Assembly (NCBI RefSeq): GCF_030815405.1
Contig: NZ_JAUSWX010000001.1
Coordinates: forward strand, 2,976,001 to 3,040,000
DNA from: Agromyces albus
Lineage (GTDB): Bacteria; Actinomycetota; Actinomycetes; Actinomycetales; Microbacteriaceae
Direction: 5' to 3'
Length of the DNA stretch: 64,000 bases
Each line of letters opens with the position of its first letter. Positions within the stretch are counted from its first letter, which is position 1. The notes beneath the pieces were generated by a model. The model was not told the DNA's origin. It saw only the letters and a list, made by a program, of their open reading frames with translations, and ran no database searches. Position numbers and translations under genes: made by a program. Of this stretch, positions 57,837 through 64,000 are shown in pieces.

Positions 57837-60023
57837 TCAGTCGGCCTTTCGTGGTCGGTATGCGGGGTGGAGTTCGTAGGCGGAGCAGGAGATGAGCCGG
57901 GCGCCGCGGGCAAGTCGCAGTCGCAGGTCGCGAGCGTCGGCGCTCACCGGGTAGGCGCGCGAGGTCAGTGACACCCGGTCGTCGACGTACAGCTCGACCA
58001 TCGAGCCGTCGACGAGCAGGCGGGCGTGCACCGTCGGCGATGCAGGGTGACGGATGCTGCGCCGCCCTTCGGTGTGTTCCGGTCGAAGGCTGCTCCGCGA
58101 CCGGTCGATCCAGACCTCGGTGCCCGAGACCCCGAGCAGCGTCGTCTCGGATCCATCGGCGCTGCGCAGCACCTCGATCTCGAAGCCCGCGCCGTCGACC
58201 TCGAGTTCGAGCTCGAAGTGCCGGCCGTGAAGGAGAGCGGATGCGTCATCCGCTCGCTTCCGGGCATCGATGATCGATCGATCGAGGGCGATCGGGCGCT
58301 CGCGCAGCAGGCGGAGCTCGGCGACGGGTCGCACGGCGAGCGTGCCGTCGTCGTGCAGGCCGAGTTCGAGCGGGAAGCCCGCGTTGTGCGCCCAGCCGGT
58401 CGCGGCGAACTCGGCGAGGCTACGTGTGTCCTGCGCGATGGTCCAGAGGATCGAACGCCCGTCGTCGAGTACCGTGCCGCTCGGGCCCGTGAGATGGCCG
58501 CCGCCGTCGAACTCCCGCGGGTCGGGGTCGTCGGGCGTGAAGCGCCTGGCGGCGGCATCCCAGACCCCGATCCAGTGCCAGACGTGCTGGAGGTGGTGCT
58601 CGCTGTCGCCCGCCCACCACGGCGCCACGAAGAGGGCGTGCCGAAGCGTGCCGTCGGCGCCGTTCCCCACGGGCAGCAGCACGGGAAGCTCCCACATCAC
58701 GCCCGTCGCCGGGAACCCGTCGACATCGCCGACGAGCAGCGGTTCCTGCTGCTCCCAGTGGTCGCCGTCACGCGAGTGGAAGAGCAAGGCCGCCCCGCCG
58801 CGGCCCTCAAGGCCCGCGCCGACGAGGAGGAACCAGTCGTCGCCCTCGCGCCACACGAACGGATCGCGGAACTGGCCGGTGACGAGCGCCTCGTCGTGGC
58901 CCGGCACCGACGCGGGCATCTCGAGCACTGGGTTCTCGTCGACGACCCAGCCGACGCCATCGGGGCGCGCGACCACGACCGACTGGTCGGGACGCCGCCC
59001 GAAGTCACCCGCCGTGAAGTACAGCAGATGCTCGCCCCCGGGCGCGACGACCGAGCTGCCGCTCCAGATGCCGTCGGGCGCGACGGTCTCGGCCGCCGGT
59101 GCGATCGCGATGGCCGAATCCTCCCAGTGCACGAGATCGCGGCTCACCGCGTGGCCCCAGGCGATGTGCCCCCAGTACGGCCCGCCGGGGTTGTGCTGGG
59201 AGAAGAGGTGGTGCACGCCGTCCGCGTGCAGCGCGGCGTGCGGTTCGTTCATCCAGCCCTGCGGCGCCGAGACGTGGGCGATCGGGCGGTGCGGGTCGCT
59301 CGCATAACGGGCGCGATCGGGTGCGGTGTCGGCCGCGGCATCCGCGATGGCGCCTGCAGCATTGGTCACGGATGCCGCGGATGCCGCGGCCGGCCGGATC
59401 CGCATCGGCCCGAGCAGGCCGATCGCCGCAGCGAGCGGGAACAGGCCTTCGAGCAGCTCACCGTCACGCAAGCGGCCAAGGAGGATCCGGGCGGGAAGAC
59501 GGATGTCGCCCGCCGGCACCTCGAAGGCACCGACAGGTTCGCCGCCGAGGCGGAGCTCAGCGCGACCATTGCTGATGGACAACGCGAGATAGTTCCACGC
59601 GTCGAGCGCGAGCCGTCGGGAACCGGCGAGCACGCGCCCATCGACCAGGGCCGCGATGCGACCTGCTCGATCGTGGCCGAGCGCGAAGCCGGCGTGCCGC
59701 TGCGGCACCGACTCCGACTCCGGCTCCGAGGCATCGACGATCGCGGTGAAACCCCGAGCACCGCCCGGCGCGAAGGCGCGGGGCGCGAACCACGCCTCGA
59801 CCGTTACGACAGCTTCGGTGGAGGGCGCGCGGTGAAGCTCCACCGCACTCGACCAGCCGTCGAGGAACATCGCCCAGCTGTCGGCGACGGGCCCGCTCCG
59901 GGGATCGAGCAGCGTTGCGCGCTGCGCCGCCGACGCCGAGCAGAGCATGACGGCATCGGAGCCGGCGCGATCGACGGCGCGCACGGGGTTCCCCTCGAAC
60001 ACGACGTCGATGAGGGGTGTCAT
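57837..60023 (-). CDS. LamG-like/GH32 protein with WMNEP motif
   Basis: 728-residue two-part protein. Residues 1-210 form a LamG/CBM66-like sandwich (VVTVEAWFAPRAFAPGGARG, RRLALDAWNYLALSISNGRA). From about 235 a GH32 catalytic domain follows with GWMNEPHAALHADGVHHLFS, where the nucleophile position is Glu (E260) instead of Asp, HNPGGPYWGHIAWGHAVSRD, FRDPFVW and the Glu in MWELPVLL. A C-terminal beta-sandwich ends it. ATG 60023 was chosen because GGAGG lies seven bases upstream; ATG 60083, overlapping the binding-protein stop, is possible. No signal peptide. Confidence 0.88.
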   Translation of the reverse strand: MTPLIDVVFEGNPVRAVDRAGSDAVMLCSASAAQRATLLDPRSGPVADSWAMFLDGWSSAVELHRAPSTEAVVTVEAWFAPRAFAPGGARGFTAIVDASEPESESVPQRHAGFALGHDRAGRIAALVDGRVLAGSRRLALDAWNYLALSISNGRAELRLGGEPVGAFEVPAGDIRLPARILLGRLRDGELLEGLFPLAAAIGLLGPMRIRPAAASAASVTNAAGAIADAAADTAPDRARYASDPHRPIAHVSAPQGWMNEPHAALHADGVHHLFSQHNPGGPYWGHIAWGHAVSRDLVHWEDSAIAIAPAAETVAPDGIWSGSSVVAPGGEHLLYFTAGDFGRRPDQSVVVARPDGVGWVVDENPVLEMPASVPGHDEALVTGQFRDPFVWREGDDWFLLVGAGLEGRGGAALLFHSRDGDHWEQQEPLLVGDVDGFPATGVMWELPVLLPVGNGADGTLRHALFVAPWWAGDSEHHLQHVWHWIGVWDAAARRFTPDDPDPREFDGGGHLTGPSGTVLDDGRSILWTIAQDTRSLAEFAATGWAHNAGFPLELGLHDDGTLAVRPVAELRLLRERPIALDRSIIDARKRADDASALLHGRHFELELEVDGAGFEIEVLRSADGSETTLLGVSGTEVWIDRSRSSLRPEHTEGRRSIRHPASPTVHARLLVDGSMVELYVDDRVSLTSRAYPVSADARDLRLRLARGARLISCSAYELHPAYRPRKAD

Positions 60024-60028
60024 GACCC

Positions 60029-60071
60029 GGCCTCCGGAGAGGCCGGGTGCGGCCTGGTCGACCGCACCCGG
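60029..60071 (-). other. Intercistronic stem-loops before the LamG/GH32 gene
   Basis: CCGGGTGCGG (60043-60052) pairs with CCGCACCCGG (60062-60071), a perfect 10-base stem. Next to it GGCCTC-CGGA-GAGGCC (60029-60044) folds the Shine-Dalgarno of ATG 60023 into its arm. Both lie between the binding-protein stop (60080) and the start. Confidence 0.7.
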
Positions 60072-60079
60072 TGCTCCGC

Positions 60080-61711
60080 TCATGTCGCGTCGACGAACCG
60101 GTCGTACCCGGCCTGGTAGATCTCGACGAGACGATCGAGGCCCATGGACTCGAGCTGTGAGACATAGCCGTCCCAGGCTTCCTCGACCCCGCCCGAGCTG
60201 ATCCACTCCGCTCGCTTCTGTTCGACGAGCGCCGTGATGTCAGGCTCGATCGAACCGATCTCCTCGAGTTCCTCCACGGAGAAGAACACCGAGGGATAGT
60301 TCTCGGGTTCCGCGTAGGGGAGGTAGTGCTCCTCGAGATCCTGCAGGCGCTTCAGGGCTCGCGGTTCAGGAAGGACGACGTTCTCGAAGTCCTCGCGAGT
60401 GAGCACGTGCGGAGCTCCTGAGCCGAGTGCGACCTGCTGGCGCAGCTCGCCGGCGTTGACACCCGCGGGAAGCGGCGCCTGCTCGAGTACCTCATCGGCG
60501 TTCTCCACGAGGGTCTCGCCGATCGGCCCATAGGAGACCTGCGCCGCCAGGGTCGGCTCGTAGAGCCGATCGATGTAACGCATCGTGGCCGACGGATACT
60601 TGTTGGCGCTCGTGATGGCGAACGCGTTCCGGCCGAAATCGGCGAGGTTGGATCGACCGACGAGCTTGCCCTCGACGCCCTCGAGCACGGGCAGCAGGGC
60701 GTAGTCGTCGGCACGGTCGGTGCCGACGACCTCCTCGGTCTCCCACCAGACATACGAGCCGAGCACGGGCGTCTCGGTCTTGCCCTTCGCGAGATACGTC
60801 TTGTCGTCTTGCGTGAAGGACTCAGGATCGATGAGCCCCTCCTCGTACCACTCGTGCAGCGTCGCGATCGCGTCGCGGTAGCGCTCATCCGCACCCGTGT
60901 AGATCACTTCGCCGTCGCGGACGATGCGGTGGTCGGCGTTGTCGGCGATGCCGCCGAGCGCGGCGAAGAGGTCCGCGATGTCGGCGCACCACCAGTCGTT
61001 GATGAAGCTCAGCGGGATCTCGTCGGCCTTGCCGTTCCCGTTCGGGTCCTGTGTCTTGAAGGCCACGAGGGCGTCGTGGTACTCGTCGACGGTCGTGGGC
61101 ATCGGCAGGCCGAGCGCGTCGAGCCACGATGTGTTGATCGACCAGAAGAAGGGCACGGCGGCCAGTCCGAGCTCCTCGGCGTTCGGGAGCGCGTAGATGT
61201 GACCGTCAGAGGCGGTCACCGCCGCCTCCAGCTCGGGCCGCTCCTCGAACACGGCCTGCAGGTTGGGCGCGTACTTCTCGATGAGTCCCTCGAGCGGGAT
61301 GAGGGTGCCGTTCGTGCCGTAGCGCACGAGCTCCTCATCGGTGAACCTGGAGTTGATGAACGCGTCGGGCAGGTCGTTCGAGGCGAGCAGGAGGTTGCGC
61401 TTCTGGGAGTAGACCTCGGGAGCGAGCAGGTTCCACTCGACCTCGATGTTGGTGTCCTCCTGCCACTGCTGCACGAGCGCCAACTCGTTGTAGTCGGGCG
61501 TGAGGGAGGCCTTCTCCCCTGCGATCGACAGGGTGAGCGGCTTGTCCACGATGGGAAGGCCGGTCTCATTGAAGCCGAACGCGCTCGACTCGTCGTCGAG
61601 TGCGGCATCCGGAGTGCTGCCGCAGCCGCTCAGTACCAGAGACAGGATCGCGGATGCCGCGACGGCGGCTCCGAGGCGGGCGTTGCCGCCGCGGGTGTTG
61701 CGTGGTCTCAC
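60080..61711 (-). CDS. ABC importer substrate-binding lipoprotein (LplA-like)
   Basis: 543-residue binding protein, larger than MalE and similar in size to LplA/YtcQ proteins, which bind oligosaccharides. The lipobox LSGC (Cys near residue 30) follows the signal peptide. Typical parts are NIEVEWNLLAPEVYSQKRNL, DLPDAFINSR, TYLAKGKTETPVLGSYVWWE and the C-terminal WDGYVSQLESMGLDRLVEIY. GTG 61711 has AAAGGA six bases upstream. It lies after the two permeases in the same operon. Confidence 0.92.
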   Translation of the reverse strand: MRPRNTRGGNARLGAAVAASAILSLVLSGCGSTPDAALDDESSAFGFNETGLPIVDKPLTLSIAGEKASLTPDYNELALVQQWQEDTNIEVEWNLLAPEVYSQKRNLLLASNDLPDAFINSRFTDEELVRYGTNGTLIPLEGLIEKYAPNLQAVFEERPELEAAVTASDGHIYALPNAEELGLAAVPFFWSINTSWLDALGLPMPTTVDEYHDALVAFKTQDPNGNGKADEIPLSFINDWWCADIADLFAALGGIADNADHRIVRDGEVIYTGADERYRDAIATLHEWYEEGLIDPESFTQDDKTYLAKGKTETPVLGSYVWWETEEVVGTDRADDYALLPVLEGVEGKLVGRSNLADFGRNAFAITSANKYPSATMRYIDRLYEPTLAAQVSYGPIGETLVENADEVLEQAPLPAGVNAGELRQQVALGSGAPHVLTREDFENVVLPEPRALKRLQDLEEHYLPYAEPENYPSVFFSVEELEEIGSIEPDITALVEQKRAEWISSGGVEEAWDGYVSQLESMGLDRLVEIYQAGYDRFVDAT

Positions 61712-61785
61712 GGGAGTTCCTTTCTGCTCCGGGTCGCTGCATTGCGGCCCGGGTCGGGGGTTCAGCGGTTTGGTGGGAGATGCCG

Positions 61786-62721
61786 TCAGTTCTTGACGGC
61801 GCCGAGCAGCGCTCCCTGTGTGAAGAAGCGCTGCAGGAACGGGACCATGAGCAGCAGCGGGACGCTGGCGAACACGATGGCCGAGTACTTGAGGAGCTCG
61901 GCGAGGCGTTGCGCCGCCTCGTAGCTGGCGAGGTCGCCGCTCAGGTTCGAACTGCCCGAGAGGTCGGACTGCACGAGGATGTTGCGGAGCACGAGCTGGA
62001 GCGGGTACAGGTCGGGGTTGTTGAGGTAGATCAGGGCGTCGAAGAAGCCGTTCCAGTTCCAGATCAGGTGGATGACGATCATGAGCGCGATGAGCGGCTT
62101 GGAGAGCGGCACCGCGATGCGGAAGAAGAACCGGAAGTCGCTCGCCCCGTCCATCTGTGCTGCCTCCCGGATCTCGTCGGGCAGGCTCGATTCGAAGAAC
62201 GCCCGCGCGATGACGACGTTCCAGACGGCGACGGCACCCGGGAGGATCATGGCGCCGACGGTGTCGAGGAGGCCGAGGTCACCCACGACGAGGTATCTCG
62301 GGATGATGCCGCCGTCGAAGAAGAGCGTGACGACGAGGAGGAAGGTGATCGTCTTCCGCCCCGGCAGGTCCCGACGCGAGAGCACGTAGCCGGCCGAGAC
62401 CACGAGCGCGACGCTCAGTGCCGTCGCCAGCCCCGTGTAGAGCAGCGAGTTGCCGAGTCCGCGCCACACCGTGGCATCCGTCAGCAGGCGGGCATAGCCG
62501 TCGAGCGTGAAGCCCACCGGCCAGAACCACACCTGCCCCTCGTAGACCCGGGCGGGCTCGCTCACCGACGCGATCACGATGAAGTAGATCGGGTAGATCA
62601 CGGCGATGAGGGCGAAGCCGAGGATCGTCATCGCGAACGCGTTGAAGAGCGGATCGGCGAGGCGCCGCCGGAATGCCGTGCCGCGCGGGGTGACGGGCGG
62701 ACGCATGAGCTGGGTCGTCAT
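61786..62721 (-). CDS. ABC importer permease (LplC/YtcP-like)
   Basis: 311-residue permease with about six helices and the EAA loop REAAQMDGASDFRFFFRIAVP (roughly residues 200-220). The first 25 residues are soluble. Characteristic LplC wording includes NWNGFFDALIYLNNPDLYPL and LVLRNILVQ. AGGAG lies six bases before ATG 62721, 8 bases after the preceding permease stop. It belongs to the second importer. Confidence 0.92.
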   Translation of the reverse strand: MTTQLMRPPVTPRGTAFRRRLADPLFNAFAMTILGFALIAVIYPIYFIVIASVSEPARVYEGQVWFWPVGFTLDGYARLLTDATVWRGLGNSLLYTGLATALSVALVVSAGYVLSRRDLPGRKTITFLLVVTLFFDGGIIPRYLVVGDLGLLDTVGAMILPGAVAVWNVVIARAFFESSLPDEIREAAQMDGASDFRFFFRIAVPLSKPLIALMIVIHLIWNWNGFFDALIYLNNPDLYPLQLVLRNILVQSDLSGSSNLSGDLASYEAAQRLAELLKYSAIVFASVPLLLMVPFLQRFFTQGALLGAVKN

Positions 62722-62729
62722 CGGAACTC

Positions 62730-63737
62730 CTACCAGAGGCTGGATTGACGGGCCCGACGTGCGACCTGGTTGAAGGTCAGCAGGAGGGCGAGATTGAGAA
62801 CGGAGTTGAACAGGCCGATGGCGGAGGCGTAACTGAACTGCGCCTGCTGAAGGCCGACCTCGTAGGTGTAGGTCTGGATGACCTGCGACGCGGCGACATT
62901 GAGATCGGTCTGCATGAGCAGCGCCTTCTCGAAGCCGAGGTTCAGCAGGTTGCCGACGGCGAGGATGAAGAGCACCGAGATGACCGGTGCGATACCCGGC
63001 AGGTCGATGTGCCAGACCCTGCGCAGCTTGCTCGCGCCGTCGACCTTCGCCGCATCGTGCAGCGCGGGATCGATGCCCGCAAGGGCGGCGAGGTAGACGA
63101 CCATGTTGAAGCCCGCCTCCTGCCACACCGAGCTCGCGACGTAGACGGGCCGGAACCACTCGGCCGAGCCCATGAAGAAAATCGGTTCGCCGCCGAACAG
63201 CCCGATTGCGTTGTTGATCAGACCGGCTCTCGGCGACAGCAGGATGAAGAGGATGCCGACGACGACGACCGTCGAGATGAACGTCGGCGCGTAGAGCACG
63301 TTCTGCACGAAGCGGCGGAACCTGCCCTGTGCGAGTTGATTCACGAGCAGCGCGAGGAGGATCGGGATCGGGAACACGAACGCGAGGTTCATGATCGCGA
63401 GCAACAACGTGTTCGAGACGACCGTGCCGAACTGGTACGACGAGAAGAACCGCACGAAGTGGTCGACGCCGGCCCATGGGCTCTCGGTGAAGCCGCCCGC
63501 CGGCGTGTAGTCGCGGAAGGCGATCTGGACGCCGTACATCGGCCAGTACTTGAAGACCAGGAAGTAGACCAGTGTCGGAGCTAGTAGTACGTATAACTGC
63601 CACGCGCGGAGCACACGGATCGTGCGCGATTTCCGCCGAGCCGGCGCGGATCGACGCTGCTGCGGGTCGGATGACGACCCCTGATGCGGCGAGTCCGCGG
63701 CCGTCACCGGCTGCGCCTGAACGACGGTGTCAGCCAC
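62730..63737 (-). CDS. ABC importer permease (LplB-like)
   Basis: 335-residue permease. A 45-residue basic N-terminal tail precedes the first helix (LYVLLAPTLVYFLVFKYWPM). MYGVQIAFRDYTPAGG and the EAA loop HDAAKVDGASKLRRVWHIDL are typical of LplB. GTG 63737 has AGGAG seven bases upstream and overlaps the end of the second LacI gene by 8 bases, so the regulator and importer are co-transcribed. Confidence 0.92.
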   Translation of the reverse strand: MADTVVQAQPVTAADSPHQGSSSDPQQRRSAPARRKSRTIRVLRAWQLYVLLAPTLVYFLVFKYWPMYGVQIAFRDYTPAGGFTESPWAGVDHFVRFFSSYQFGTVVSNTLLLAIMNLAFVFPIPILLALLVNQLAQGRFRRFVQNVLYAPTFISTVVVVGILFILLSPRAGLINNAIGLFGGEPIFFMGSAEWFRPVYVASSVWQEAGFNMVVYLAALAGIDPALHDAAKVDGASKLRRVWHIDLPGIAPVISVLFILAVGNLLNLGFEKALLMQTDLNVAASQVIQTYTYEVGLQQAQFSYASAIGLFNSVLNLALLLTFNQVARRARQSSLW

Positions 63738-64000
63738 GGTGCGCTCCTCTCGGTGCGGCGACTGAGTCGCGCGTGATGATCGGGCACCCGATGCGCTCGG
63801 GGCCGTCGGCCTGCACGACGTCGTCGAGCAGGATGTCGACGGCGCGGCGACCCATCGCGACGAACGGCAGCTCGAGGGTGGTGAGTGCGGGACGAAGGAA
63901 CGGTGCGAGCGTCTCCTGGTTGTCGAAGCCCACGATCGAGACATCGTCGGGCACCCGCAGCCCGAGGGATTCGAGCGCCTGATAAGCGCCCCAGGCGGTT
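63730..64000 (-). CDS. LacI-family regulator, C-terminal end (cut by window edge)
   Basis: About 89 C-terminal residues of a LacI-type regulator: GAYQALESLGLRVPDDVSIV, GFDNQETLAPFLRPALTTLE and RRAVDILLDDVVQ, the standard end of the sensor domain. The frame is open through base 64000. It is the first visible gene of the LplBC-binding protein-GH32 operon and probably its repressor. It is not the same gene as the one at 52437, so each half of the locus has its own LacI protein. Confidence 0.92.
   Translation of the reverse strand, partial: TAWGAYQALESLGLRVPDDVSIVGFDNQETLAPFLRPALTTLELPFVAMGRRAVDILLDDVVQADGPERIGCPIITRDSVAAPRGAHRG

Noticed and set aside
58026..60119. A 697-codon plus-strand frame opposite the LamG/GH32 gene
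   Set aside because: Highly charged low-complexity translation with no recognisable domains; the minus strand carries clear GH32 motifs.
1..64000. CRISPR array, tRNA or rRNA genes
   Set aside because: No regularly spaced repeats of 25-40 bases and no tRNA-like cloverleaf with a TTCGA loop were found by reading both strands; some could be missed without a covariance search.

Overview
The window is dense, high-GC DNA (roughly 70% by eye). GAC, GCG and CTC codons dominate, GTG and TTG starts are common, and genes often overlap by 4 to 14 bases. The short word GGATGCC/GGCATCC recurs throughout. Together with the families present (DUF2510-TM2 protein, MmyB-type regulators, UdgX, ECF sigma factor with a DGPF partner, LacI-controlled sugar importers without their own ATPase), this points to an actinobacterium, most likely of the Microbacteriaceae. 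No rRNA, tRNA, CRISPR array or intact transposase was seen.

Layout. 1-3.7 kb holds housekeeping and accessory enzymes: a partial aldo/keto reductase, a PhzF-like isomerase, and an ArsR-SRPBCC-VOC set. 3.7-6.5 kb has a degraded insertion-sequence-like end followed by a GH4 glycosidase with a divergent AraC regulator. 6.6-11.4 kb holds a PhnB-like protein, a VanZ protein and a glycogen-debranching-type hydrolase coupled to a GT4 glycosyltransferase. 11.6-15.2 kb is a possible cold and DNA-repair block: two CspA paralogues flank a fatty-acid desaturase overlapping a UdgX-type uracil-DNA glycosylase, plus an epimerase. 15.5-22 kb holds a TauE permease, a TM2 protein, a three-gene overlapping operon (permease, TIGR03943 protein, novel anchored protein) and an ECF sigma factor with its DGPF protein. 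22-36.5 kb is a redox and regulator region: YbdK-type ligase, short-chain dehydrogenases and other oxidoreductases, two MmyB regulators, secreted proteins, a MarR-SRPBCC pair, a BadF-type kinase, a frameshifted alcohol dehydrogenase, a cyclophilin-like lipoprotein and an MFS exporter. 36.5-49.6 kb holds an AidB-like acyl-CoA dehydrogenase, a Snf2 ATPase, a heterodimeric ABC exporter, an MFS transporter, a DoxX protein and a GNAT acetyltransferase.

The last 14.4 kb (49.6 kb to the right edge) is the most interesting part. It is one contiguous carbohydrate locus. On one side a LacI regulator faces a GH172 (DUF2961) enzyme and a GH32 beta-fructosidase, and is followed by a binding-protein-dependent importer. 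On the other side an opposing operon carries a second LacI regulator (cut by the edge), a second importer of the LplABC type, a LamG-like/GH32 protein whose nucleophile motif reads WMNEP instead of WMNDP, and a third, divergent GH32-like enzyme. The two halves converge with a 4-base gap. GH172 includes difructose-dianhydride-active enzymes and GH32 cleaves beta-fructans, so I infer a system for taking up and dismantling fructans or difructose anhydrides. A D-arabinan-type substrate is an alternative for the GH172 member. LacI-type operators with AAACGTTT cores lie just downstream of both visible promoters of the first half.

A second pattern runs through the window: at least eleven genes on both strands have a TAnnnT box exactly 6 or 7 bases before the start codon, which predicts leaderless transcripts.
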